Positions 25,593 through 33,953 of a stretch of 64,000 nucleotides of DNA are shown here, piece by piece. The translations under genes and the position numbers were made by a program. Origin of the DNA: Sphingobium yanoikuyae (GTDB lineage: Bacteria > Pseudomonadota > Alphaproteobacteria > Sphingomonadales > Sphingomonadaceae); contig NZ_CP139979.1 of the NCBI RefSeq assembly GCF_034424525.1, positions 1,364,001-1,428,000 on the forward strand, in the 5' to 3' direction. The notes beneath the pieces are model-generated. The model was not told the DNA's origin. It ran no database searches and was given only the letters and a program-made list of their open reading frames with translations. Position 1 is the first letter of the stretch. The number at the start of each line of letters is the position of its first letter.

Positions 25593-27947
25593 TTAGAGCT
25601 TGTAGCCCAGGGTCAGCACCCAGGAACGGCCTTCGCCCGGATTGGCCCAGCCGTTGTTGCGGACGCTGGTATAATATTTTTCGTTGGTGAAGTTCTGGAC
25701 GTTGAGCTGTGCGGTCAGCTTTTCGTCGAAGGTGTAGGACAGCATCGCGCGGTGAACGAGATAATCGTCCGCCTTGTACATCGGCGCGGTGCTGGCGTTG
25801 CTCAGATACCAGCTGCCCTGATAGGTCAGGCCATAACCCAGTTGCAGCCCGAAGGGCAGGGTGTAGGTGGTGAACAGGCTGCCCGAATGCTTGGGCGTGT
25901 TGGTCAGCGGATTGCCGGCCTGCGGATCGGACAGGGCGCAGGTGACATTGGCGGTCGCCCCGGTCGGACGATAGGTCGCGCCCGGATTGTCGAGGCAATA
26001 GTCCGAAATGCTCTGCAGCACCTTGCTCTTGAGATAGGTGTAGTTGGCAAAGATCGTCCAGTTGGACGTGATGTTGCCGGTAGCGCCAAGCGTGATGCCG
26101 TCCACCTTGTTGCGGCCGTCATTGACGTTGAGGTTGCCGATGGAGGGATCGTTGCTGGCGACCGAATAATTGGTGCGCTTGTTGCGGAACAGTGCGGCAG
26201 TCAGCTGCAGGCCATTGTCGAACAGATCGATCTTGCCACCGATCTCGAAATTCTCGGCCTTCTGCGGATCTACGCCGCACGGTTCGAGGCCAAGGTTGAC
26301 CTGATCGACCGACGCCGTGCCGCAGCCGGCGCGCACAGTGCTGGAAGTCGGCGTCAGGCTGTTGGCATAGGCGACATACAGGCTGGCATTCTCAGCCGGC
26401 TTGTAGACCAGGCCGACGCGGTAGGAGAAAAGATTGTCGGTCGCATTCTGCTGCGCGCCAGTGGTGTAGGCGCCGCCGGCGGCCGGCGTGGCGATCGTAT
26501 CGGAGCGGAAGCGGGCACGGTTATGCTCCCAGCGTACGCCGCCGTTCAGTTCAAGCCCGTCGACGATCTTGGCCGCGGCAAAGGCGTAGATGGCAGCGTT
26601 GAACGTGTCGCCGACCTGATGACCCGACTGGATATAATTGACCGGGCCGGTGTAGATGGCGTTGGGGTTGCTGATGCTGATCGGATCGAGCGTCGGGTTC
26701 GGCGTCGCGCCATTGGCGTTGCGCTCGACATTGCCGTTGTTCAGTACATAATCTTCCTGCAGCATCGAGGTGCCGATGACCAGCGTATGGCCGCCCGGAA
26801 TGTTGAAGGTCAGGTCGAGCTGATTGTAGAGCGTCTGGTTGACCGAGTCCCGGAAGCCGCCGCGCGGGCCGCTGGGATAATACATGCCCGGCACCTGGCC
26901 GGCGGCACAGGCCGCGCCGGTCGGCAGCGTGCCGTTGGCGAGGCAATAGGCGCCCTGTGGCGGGTTGACGACCAGATTTTGTTCGACGCGCTGCCAGCGC
27001 GACAGGTTGCGGACCGACAGCAGGTCGCTGAAACGATGGTCGAAGATCGCCGTCGCCTGGTCGATCGTCTGGTCCTGCTTGTCGAGATTCCTATAGCCAT
27101 AATAGCCGCTATAGGGGACGCCGGGCAGCGGCCCGTCATAGATCGCATTCTTGTAATAGGGGATGCCGTAGAGTGGCGTATTCTCGTCTTCCTGATGGGT
27201 GTAGAGCAGGGTCAGCGAGGTCGGTCCGTCCACGCCCAGCTTGACCGAGGGCGCCACGCCCCAGCGCTTGTAGCTGTCGACATCGCGCCGGGCGACGTCA
27301 TTTTCATGATACATGGCGTTGAGGCGCACGGCGATTTGATCGTTGACGCGGACATTGCTGTCGATGGTCGCGCGATAATAGTCCGACGTGCCGATGCCGC
27401 CCTGCACCAGCGTTTCGCTGTCGGCCTTGGGGCGCTTGGTGACGAGGTTGATGTTGCCACCGATCGCGCCCGAGCCACCGAACACCGAATTGGCGCCATT
27501 GGTGACTTCGACCTGTTCCAGGTTGAACGGGTCGGTGCGGCTATATTGAGCGCTGTCGCGCACGCCATCGATGCTGATGTCGGTGTTGGCGCTCTGGCCG
27601 CGCAGGTTGATGCTGTCGCCATAGCCACCGCCGCCTTCGCCCGCGCCGAAGGTGATGCCAGGAACGGTCGACAGCACGTCGCGCAGGGTGAGCAGATTCT
27701 GCTTCTGGATGGTCTGGTTGCCGATCACCGTGATGGTCTGCGGCGTGTCGAGCAGGGGGCGAACATATTTGGGCGATTCGGGCTTTTCCACCTTGATGGA
27801 ATTGTCTTCGATCGCCGTGTCGGTGACCGTAACGCCACCCAGTGCCTGGCCCTGGCCATTATCCTGCGCGTGTGCGCCGGATGCGAAGGCCATTGCGCCG
27901 ACGCAGCTCAGTGCAAGGAAGGATGGAGTGTTTCCATATTTCGCCAT
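25593..27947 (-). CDS. TonB-dependent siderophore receptor (Fiu/CirA-like)
   Basis: A 784-residue outer-membrane receptor with a signal peptide (ending ASGAHAQ), a plug domain (about 60-170; DTPQTITVIGNQTI, then INLRGQ and VTNGANSVFGGSGAIGGNI) and a 22-strand barrel ending in aromatic YKL. The plug pattern matches catecholate siderophore receptors. It imports ferric siderophore using TonB energy. A Fur-type palindrome lies just upstream and a strong terminator downstream, so it is a single iron-regulated gene. Confidence 0.93.
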   Translation of the reverse strand: MAKYGNTPSFLALSCVGAMAFASGAHAQDNGQGQALGGVTVTDTAIEDNSIKVEKPESPKYVRPLLDTPQTITVIGNQTIQKQNLLTLRDVLSTVPGITFGAGEGGGGYGDSINLRGQSANTDISIDGVRDSAQYSRTDPFNLEQVEVTNGANSVFGGSGAIGGNINLVTKRPKADSETLVQGGIGTSDYYRATIDSNVRVNDQIAVRLNAMYHENDVARRDVDSYKRWGVAPSVKLGVDGPTSLTLLYTHQEDENTPLYGIPYYKNAIYDGPLPGVPYSGYYGYRNLDKQDQTIDQATAIFDHRFSDLLSVRNLSRWQRVEQNLVVNPPQGAYCLANGTLPTGAACAAGQVPGMYYPSGPRGGFRDSVNQTLYNQLDLTFNIPGGHTLVIGTSMLQEDYVLNNGNVERNANGATPNPTLDPISISNPNAIYTGPVNYIQSGHQVGDTFNAAIYAFAAAKIVDGLELNGGVRWEHNRARFRSDTIATPAAGGAYTTGAQQNATDNLFSYRVGLVYKPAENASLYVAYANSLTPTSSTVRAGCGTASVDQVNLGLEPCGVDPQKAENFEIGGKIDLFDNGLQLTAALFRNKRTNYSVASNDPSIGNLNVNDGRNKVDGITLGATGNITSNWTIFANYTYLKSKVLQSISDYCLDNPGATYRPTGATANVTCALSDPQAGNPLTNTPKHSGSLFTTYTLPFGLQLGYGLTYQGSWYLSNASTAPMYKADDYLVHRAMLSYTFDEKLTAQLNVQNFTNEKYYTSVRNNGWANPGEGRSWVLTLGYKL

Positions 27948-27984
27948 TGTTTCAGAACCCCTTTCGATTGTTGCAGGGGCTGCT

Positions 27985-28011
27985 ATTGCGACCTATTCGC
28001 ATTGTCAATGC
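27985..28011 (-). promoter_or_regulatory. Fur-box-like operator of the siderophore receptor
   Basis: Two overlapping palindromes are TGCGA-CCTAT-TCGCA (27987-28001) and GCATTG-T-CAATGC (27999-28011), 38-64 nt upstream of the receptor start. The array of TTGCGA/TCGCAT half sites is typical of iron-responsive promoters in sphingomonads. Fur is the likely binder; this is inference. Confidence 0.65.
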
Positions 28012-28177
28012 TATTGCGAGTGGATATCTGTTCGACGATGCTTTTTTGCTAAATGATGTAAAAGTCGCACAGTCGGCAAAGTCGCTAACGGCCAATATAT
28101 GGATCATGACGGCCCATCAGCGGCGCGTGCCTGTCAGTGGCACCCGAACGCATTGCTTTATCGCGTGCGATGTCGCT

Positions 28178-28900
28178 TCAAAGGCGGTCGAATGCGCACA
28201 GGGTGGCCAGAACCTGCCTATTTTGGCGGTCCGCCTCGAAATGGGCGAGGGCCGGGTCATGATCGGCGATGGCGTCGATGATGCGCAGGCGACCGTGGCG
28301 CCATATGCTAAGGTCGAACATGTCGGCCCCGGTGCCGTCGCGCTCCACATCGCGCGCGCTCCCCAGCGCGACACGGGTCAACAGCTCGAACAGGGGCTGG
28401 CTGACCATTTTGAACAATATGTCCTGCAGCCGGCCTTCCAACTGGCCGAGCCCGTCCATGCTGTCGCATGCATCGATCTGACTGCGCAGGTCGAGCAATT
28501 GCCCATGAAGGGCTTGATCATCGCATCGCGCGGCAGCGGCGCAGAGCCGGTTGAACAGTAGCGAGGTGATGTCGAGTATCTCGCGCCAGGAACCCGGTTC
28601 GCCGCATAGATAGGCGCCCAGCATCCGTTCCAGATCGGCCATTTGCGGTCGCCGGCCATAATAGCCGCCGCCTGGCCCGCGCCGGACCTCCAGCAAGCCT
28701 TCATGTTCCAGGATGCGCGCCGCCTGCTGGACCGTGACGATGCCGACTTCAAGCTCACGGGCAAGGGTCTGTAGCGAACCGATCTGTTCGCCGGCCGGCG
28801 CGGCGAGGATGCGTCGGCGCAGGGCGTCGGCGGTATGGCGGACGATCTGCCGCTTGCCGGCCGCCGGTTCGGTCAGGTCATTTTGCTGGATGAGGTTCAT
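28178..28900 (-). CDS. GntR-family regulator (FadR/FCD type)
   Basis: A 240-residue regulator with an N-terminal winged helix (IGSLQTLARELEVGIVTVQQAARILEHEGLLEVRRGPGGGYY in segments, about 38-82) and a helical FCD ligand-binding domain. FCD members sense organic acids or acyl compounds and usually repress. It is divergent from the aldehyde dehydrogenase operon, and a perfect 12-bp inverted repeat fills the gap, so it most likely controls both. The ATG at 28900 is clear. Confidence 0.88.
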   Translation of the reverse strand: MNLIQQNDLTEPAAGKRQIVRHTADALRRRILAAPAGEQIGSLQTLARELEVGIVTVQQAARILEHEGLLEVRRGPGGGYYGRRPQMADLERMLGAYLCGEPGSWREILDITSLLFNRLCAAAARCDDQALHGQLLDLRSQIDACDSMDGLGQLEGRLQDILFKMVSQPLFELLTRVALGSARDVERDGTGADMFDLSIWRHGRLRIIDAIADHDPALAHFEADRQNRQVLATLCAFDRL

Positions 28901-28904
28901 ACGG

Positions 28905-28986
28905 ATTAATGTGCATGTTGATTGAAATTTCGCAAGGGCGATACTGAATGAGATCGCCTTGATGATCTAATAATATGCACATTAAT
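28905..28986. promoter_or_regulatory. Paired operator-like inverted repeat in the GntR/aldehyde dehydrogenase gap
   Basis: ATTAATGTGCAT (28905-28916) and its exact inverse complement ATGCACATTAAT (28975-28986) are 58 nt apart in the divergent promoter region. Such spaced identical sites suit a looped or double repression complex of the GntR protein. Ligand and binding are untested. Confidence 0.65.
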
Positions 28987-29059
28987 AACGATCCCAGGAG
29001 TCGCCGCCCGGTTCTGGAGCGGTGCCGCTGCGCTTGCCGCGCCGCAAGAGGAGAGAGCC

Positions 29060-30547
29060 ATGGCGTTCAGGGATCCCGTGATCGACGCATTGCCACGTCA
29101 CCCCATCATTATCGGCGGACAGCGCGCGGTGCCGAACGGCCCGGCGCGCCACGCCCATGTCTATCCCGGCACCGGCAAGGTGACGCAGGAGCTGGCGTTG
29201 GCGGACTCCGATGATGTCGACCGGGCCGCCGCCGCCGCGCGCAAGGCTTTCCCCGCATGGCGCGCGATGCCCGGCGACAAGAGGCGCGACCTCATGTTCC
29301 GTATCGCCGCGCTGCTGGAGGCGAAGTCGGCGGATTTCGCGCCGAGCCTGATCGCCGAAAATGGATCGGTGGCGATGGTGGCGCCCTATATGGGTTATGA
29401 TGCCGCCCAGAAGTTCCGCTATTTCGGTGGCTGGTGCGACAAGCTGCACGGGCGCACCATCCCGATGTGGGGCGCGCCGGCCCATGATTATGTCAGCTAT
29501 GATCCCTATGGCGTGATCGGCATCATCGTGCCGTGGAACGGGCCGCTGTTCGCCGCGACCATGGTGCTGGCGCCGGTGCTGGCAGCGGGCAATTGCGTGG
29601 TCATCAAGGCGCCCGAACTCGCGCCCTACAGCGTCATGCAACTGGTCGAACTGCTGCATGAGGCGGGCCTGCCCGACGGCGTGGTCAATCTGGTCACGGG
29701 CGGCGCCGATGTCGGCGCGGCGATGGTCAGCCATCCCGGCATCGACAAGATCGAGTTCATCGGATCGGGCGCGACCGCGCGCCATGTGCTGACCAATGCG
29801 GCCCAGTCGCTCAAACCGGTAGGCCTGGAACTGGGCGGCAAGTCGGCCGTGGTCGTGTTCGATGATGCCGACCTGATGCTCGCGGCGAAGAAGGGGCTGA
29901 CCGGGGCGATTTCCTCCAATGGGCAGGGCTGCATCAATGGCACGCGGCTGCTGGTCCAGCGCGGCGTTTATGACCGTTATCTCGACCTGATCGGGGCGAT
30001 GGCCGGCCATGTCCAGTCGGGCGACCCGTTCGATCCCGCAACGGTGCTGGGTCCGGTGATCAGCCAGAATGCGCTCGACCGCATCAGCGGGATGGTGGCG
30101 CGCGGCGTCGCCGATGGCGGCCGCATCATCGCGGGCGGCCAGCGACTGGACGGCGATTTTGCCGATGGCTTCTACCTGCCGGTGACGATCCTGGCCGATG
30201 TACCGGACCGGTGCGAGATCGCCCAGAATGAGGTGTTCGGCCCGGTCCTGGTCGTGACCCCGTTCGAGGACGAGGAAGAGGCGATCGCGCTCGCCAACGG
30301 CACCGACTATGGTCTGGGCGCCTATGTCCATACGCAGAATTTGCGCCGCGCCCATCATATGGCGCGCGAGCTGCAGGCGGGCATGATCCATGTGAACGGT
30401 TCGGGTGAGGCGATGCAGCCCAATTGTCCTTTCGGCGGCTTCAAGAAGAGCGGTCATGGCCGGCTGGGCGGGGTCGAGGGCCTGCATGAATTCCTCCAGC
30501 CCAAGAATGTGTGGATGAGCATGGCCGCGCCGGAGGGCGGGCAATGA
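29060..30547 (+). CDS. NAD(P)-dependent aldehyde dehydrogenase
   Basis: A 495-residue enzyme oxidising an aldehyde to its acid. Catalytic Cys291 (NGQGCINGTR), Glu257 (LELGGKS) and Asn160 (PWNGP) are present, with the GSGATAR-type cofactor loop near 235-241. Length is normal. It has a GAGGAGAG SD. It opens a tightly coupled five-gene operon whose next start overlaps its stop (ATGA). The aldehyde is not known. Confidence 0.94.
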   Translation: MAFRDPVIDALPRHPIIIGGQRAVPNGPARHAHVYPGTGKVTQELALADSDDVDRAAAAARKAFPAWRAMPGDKRRDLMFRIAALLEAKSADFAPSLIAENGSVAMVAPYMGYDAAQKFRYFGGWCDKLHGRTIPMWGAPAHDYVSYDPYGVIGIIVPWNGPLFAATMVLAPVLAAGNCVVIKAPELAPYSVMQLVELLHEAGLPDGVVNLVTGGADVGAAMVSHPGIDKIEFIGSGATARHVLTNAAQSLKPVGLELGGKSAVVVFDDADLMLAAKKGLTGAISSNGQGCINGTRLLVQRGVYDRYLDLIGAMAGHVQSGDPFDPATVLGPVISQNALDRISGMVARGVADGGRIIAGGQRLDGDFADGFYLPVTILADVPDRCEIAQNEVFGPVLVVTPFEDEEEAIALANGTDYGLGAYVHTQNLRRAHHMARELQAGMIHVNGSGEAMQPNCPFGGFKKSGHGRLGGVEGLHEFLQPKNVWMSMAAPEGGQ

Positions 30548-31350
30548 CCCTGTGTGATCCCGCAGCGCGCAGCGCACTCGGCGATAGGCTTCAGGCCGAA
30601 CTGACGGGGCGAGATGGAGCCGCGCCGCAATCACCGGTGGCGGAAAGCTGGCGCGATTTCATCTATGCCGAAATCTGGTCGCGTCCAGGGTTGGATCGGC
30701 GCGCGCGCTTCCTGATCGCGCTGGCTTCGGCGGTCGGCGCCGATGCGCCTGTGGACCGGCTGGACGGCTATGTCCGTGGGGCACTGACGACCGGCGCGCT
30801 GACCCAGGCCGAATTGCGCGAGGCGGCGCTGCATGTCGCGGTCTATTCCGGCTGGGACAAGGGCGGGGCGATCGACGCTGCGATCGACCGGATCGAGGCA
30901 GAGAAGGGGCTGGCGCCGGCTGTGCTGGCGCCAATCCGGCACGAACCCTGGGATGCGCAGCAGCGGATGGAGCAGGGCGTTGCCGAATTTCGTGCGGTGA
31001 TGACCTTTGACGGTCCGCGCGTCGGCAATGGCCTGCCCTATCTGCAGGATGGCATATTGAACTTCGTGTTCGGCGAGATGTGGTGCCGGCCGGGCCTCGA
31101 TCAGCGGTCGCGCCGCTTCCTCACGCTGGTGGGCGTCGCGGACTCCGCTGCCACCGTGCCGATCGCCAGCCATTTCCATGCTGCCATGGCGAGCGGCAAC
31201 TGCACCGTCGCCGAGCTCAACGAATTCGTCCTCCAATATGCGGTCCATGCCGGCTGGCCCAAGGCGTCGGTGATCCAGGGCGTGGTGCTGGAAATGGCCG
31301 GGAAGGTCGCCAAGGGCCTGGCCTGGAACGAGCGGGAGGAGGGGCGATGA
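30544..31350 (+). CDS. Duplicated carboxymuconolactone decarboxylase-like protein
   Basis: A 268-residue protein made of two CMD-type domains (about 40-130 and 160-255). Each has the pattern of a Trp/Pro-rich entry (WSRPGLDRRARFLIALA; WCRPGLDQRSRRFLTLV) followed by a helix ending in VAVYSGW or YAVHAGW. The CxxC pair of AhpD peroxidase relatives is absent, so it is closer to PcaC-type lactone decarboxylases. A role in opening or decarboxylating a lactone acid is inferred. Its ATG overlaps the upstream stop and its own stop overlaps the next ATG. Confidence 0.85.
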   Translation: MTLCDPAARSALGDRLQAELTGRDGAAPQSPVAESWRDFIYAEIWSRPGLDRRARFLIALASAVGADAPVDRLDGYVRGALTTGALTQAELREAALHVAVYSGWDKGGAIDAAIDRIEAEKGLAPAVLAPIRHEPWDAQQRMEQGVAEFRAVMTFDGPRVGNGLPYLQDGILNFVFGEMWCRPGLDQRSRRFLTLVGVADSAATVPIASHFHAAMASGNCTVAELNEFVLQYAVHAGWPKASVIQGVVLEMAGKVAKGLAWNEREEGR

Positions 31351-32102
31351 GCATCGCGATCGACATGCGCGGCAAGGTGGCGCTGGTGACCGGGGCTGCT
31401 TCGGGCCTTGGCCGCGCGACGGCGGTGAAACTGGCACAGGCCGGCGCCCGGCTGTGGTTGGTGGACGTCAATGCGGAAGGGTTGGCCGAAACGCTGAGCC
31501 TGCTTCCTGAGGGCGAGCATCAGACGGCGGTTGTCGATCTGGCCGATTCTGACGCTTGCCACGCGGCAGTCGATGCGGCTGTCGCCCATTTCAGCCAGCT
31601 TGATGCGCTGTGCAATGTCGCAGGCCTCATCTATCTCGCTAATTCGCCCGACATGGCCCGACCGCTGTGGGACAAGACGCTGGCGGTCAACCTGACCGCG
31701 CCCTTTCTGCTGTCGCAGGCGGCAATTCCGCATCTGATGAAGGTGAATGGCGCGATCGTGAATGTCGTCTCCTCGGCCGCCTTCATCGGCGAGGCTTATG
31801 CCGCCGCCTATTGCGCGTCGAAAGCCGGCCTCCTCAATCTCACCAAGGCGATGGCGATGGAGTATCAGAAGCAGTCGATCCGCATCAACGCCGTCGCGCC
31901 GGGCGGCATGATCACCAATATCGCCACCAATTTCCGGCCGCCCGAAGGCTGCGACCTTGAATTGCTCAAACGTTTTTCGGGGATGCGCGGCACGGTCGAG
32001 GTCGAGGATGTCGCCGACATGGTCGCGCTGCTCGCCTCGCCGGCCGGGCGTGGCTTCCACGGCAATTGCATCTCGATCGATGCCGGGATCACCGCAGGAT
32101 GA
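31347..32102 (+). CDS. Short-chain dehydrogenase/reductase
   Basis: A 251-residue classical SDR with TGAASGLG (15-22), NVAG (90-93), catalytic Ser at 142/143, Tyr155 and Lys159 (YCASK), and a C-terminal GNCISIDAGITAG. It oxidises or reduces an alcohol/ketone; Asp40 at the end of the second strand suggests NAD(H). It is coupled to both neighbours by ATGA overlaps. Substrate is unknown. Confidence 0.93.
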   Translation: MSIAIDMRGKVALVTGAASGLGRATAVKLAQAGARLWLVDVNAEGLAETLSLLPEGEHQTAVVDLADSDACHAAVDAAVAHFSQLDALCNVAGLIYLANSPDMARPLWDKTLAVNLTAPFLLSQAAIPHLMKVNGAIVNVVSSAAFIGEAYAAAYCASKAGLLNLTKAMAMEYQKQSIRINAVAPGGMITNIATNFRPPEGCDLELLKRFSGMRGTVEVEDVADMVALLASPAGRGFHGNCISIDAGITAG

Positions 32103-32908
32103 GCGGGATGGAACGGATCGGCTTCATTGGCCTTGGCAGCCAGGGCGGCCCGATGGCCGAACGGATCGCCGTCGCTGGCTATCCGCTCATGCTCTGGGCC
32201 CGCCGTGCGGATGCGCTGGCGCCCTTCCTCGAAAAGGGCGCCACGGCAGCGCCGGACATCGCGACATTGGGAGCAGCCTGCGATCATGTCGGCATCTGCG
32301 TCGTCGATGATGCCGGCGTGGCGGAAATCGTCGATCAATTATTGCCCGCGATGCGACCGGGCAGCCGGATCGTCATCCATTCGACGATATTGCCCGACCA
32401 TTGCGTCGCATTGGCCGAACGCTGCGCGGAACGGGGTATCGCCTTCCTCGATGCGCCGGTCAGTGGCGGCGGTCCGGCCGCGGCGGCCGGCACCTTGATC
32501 CTGATGTGCGGTGGTGCGGTCGATGTCTTCGAGGCCGCCCGGCCGGTGCTGGAAAGCTTTGGCGGCCTGATCGTGCGGATGGGCGATGTCGGCGCCGGGC
32601 AGCGCGCCAAGATCGTCAACAACGCGCTGATGGCGGCCAATATGGGACTGGCCCACGCCGCGATGGAGGCGGGCAGGGCGCTGGACCTGGATGGCGCAGC
32701 CCTGCGCGACCTCATCAAGGCGAGCAGCGGCCGCAGCTTCGGCTTCGAGGTCTATGCCCGCCTGCCGACGCCGGGCGCCTTTGCTCATGGCGCGCCGCTG
32801 CTGCGCAAGGATCTCGGCCTGCTGATGGCCAGCCTGCCTGATGATGCCGGTGCCGAGGCCCTGTCCCGCGCCGCCATGCCCTTTCTCTCCGTCGCCTGCG
32901 GCGACTGA
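32099..32908 (+). CDS. Beta-hydroxyacid dehydrogenase (3-hydroxyisobutyrate dehydrogenase family)
   Basis: A 269-residue dehydrogenase with the N-terminal cofactor motif GLGSQG (11-16), DAPVSGGG (substrate loop) and GAGQRAKIVNN holding the catalytic Lys. These mark the family of 3-hydroxyisobutyrate and tartronate semialdehyde reductases. The ATG at 32099 overlaps the upstream stop; an alternative ATG is at 32108. It probably interconverts a hydroxy acid and a semialdehyde made in this operon. Confidence 0.9.
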   Translation: MSGMERIGFIGLGSQGGPMAERIAVAGYPLMLWARRADALAPFLEKGATAAPDIATLGAACDHVGICVVDDAGVAEIVDQLLPAMRPGSRIVIHSTILPDHCVALAERCAERGIAFLDAPVSGGGPAAAAGTLILMCGGAVDVFEAARPVLESFGGLIVRMGDVGAGQRAKIVNNALMAANMGLAHAAMEAGRALDLDGAALRDLIKASSGRSFGFEVYARLPTPGAFAHGAPLLRKDLGLLMASLPDDAGAEALSRAAMPFLSVACGD

Positions 32909-32928
32909 CCATTTCAGGAGATCCAATC

Positions 32929-33714
32929 ATGTCCTTCACCCTTGATCAGTTCCGCCTCGACGGCAAAGTCGCGATCGTCACTGGCGCCGGCGGGCGCGGC
33001 AATTCCATCGGCCGGGCCTATGCGCTGGGCCTGGCTGCGGCCGGTGCCGCGATCGTCGTTGCCGATCTCAATGCGGAAGGCGCACAGGCGGTGGCCGACG
33101 AGATCGTTGCCGGGGGCGGGCGGGCCATCGCCGTCCAGGTCGATGTCGCTGACGAAGTCTCCACCCTGGCCATGGCGACGGCGGCGACCGGTGCCTTTGG
33201 CGGTGTCGACATCCTCATCAACAATGCCGCGCTGATGGTTGATATCAGCTACGACAATATCGAAGCCGTCAGCCTCGACGCCTGGAACCGGGCCTTTGCG
33301 GTCAATCTCAATGGTGCGCTGCTCTGTGCCCGCGCCGTTATCCCTTCGATGCGGGCGCGCGGTGGCGGACGGATCATCAACCAGACGTCGGGCGGGGCAT
33401 TTCCAGCGACGGGCCTCTACGGCATTTCCAAGCTGGCGCTGGTGGGCCTCACGACCACGCTCGCCAAGCAACTGGGCAAGGACAATATCACCAGCAACGC
33501 GATCGCGCCGGGCAATGTCACATCGGATGCCGGCAAGATGCTGGTGCCCGACGATTCTCCGTTCATCCAGTTCCTGCAGATGAGTTGCGCCCTGCGCCCG
33601 CGCGGCGAGCCGGATGAACTGGTCGGCACGGCGCTGCTGCTCTGTTCGGACGCGGGGCGCTGGATTACAGGCCAGACGATCCATGTTGATGGCGGATGGG
33701 TGTTGCGCCCTTGA
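32929..33714 (+). CDS. Short-chain dehydrogenase/reductase, second copy
   Basis: A 261-residue SDR with TGAGGRGNSIGRA (an extended glycine motif, 18-30), NNAA (98-101), Ser154, Tyr164 (LYGISK) and Lys168. It is not close to the SDR two genes upstream, so it is not a recent duplicate. It has CAGGAG upstream and lies 20 nt after the hydroxyacid dehydrogenase, the last gene of the operon. Confidence 0.92.
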   Translation: MSFTLDQFRLDGKVAIVTGAGGRGNSIGRAYALGLAAAGAAIVVADLNAEGAQAVADEIVAGGGRAIAVQVDVADEVSTLAMATAATGAFGGVDILINNAALMVDISYDNIEAVSLDAWNRAFAVNLNGALLCARAVIPSMRARGGGRIINQTSGGAFPATGLYGISKLALVGLTTTLAKQLGKDNITSNAIAPGNVTSDAGKMLVPDDSPFIQFLQMSCALRPRGEPDELVGTALLLCSDAGRWITGQTIHVDGGWVLRP

Positions 33715-33825
33715 ACGGAGGCGGGGCGTCATGGCACAAATTGCGATCAGGCCATGATGCCCGCTGCCGGATCGGCGTCCGCGATTCCCGTTCGCAAGAT
33801 CATCGGCATTTTACCGTAATTGCCG

Positions 33826-33843
33826 AATAATCTGCGGATTATT
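33826..33843. promoter_or_regulatory. AT-rich palindrome upstream of the TonB receptor
   Basis: AATAATC (33826-33832) and GATTATT (33837-33843) form a perfect 7-bp inverted repeat with a TGCG centre, about 110 nt before the receptor start in an AT-rich leader. It may be an operator; the binder is unknown. Confidence 0.35.
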
Positions 33844-33953
33844 TCCAAAATCGTCAAATGTTACGAAACACATTCGGCCGCCCCCTTGATACCGTTTCCT
33901 CCAGAAAAGAACAGAAATGTGGCGAGGAAAACAAATAAAAACAGGGGGTTTTT

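Noticed and set aside
25248..28052. About 934-codon plus-strand frame opposite the siderophore receptor
   Set aside because: Crosses the receptor terminator and Fur-like operator and has no recognisable protein family.
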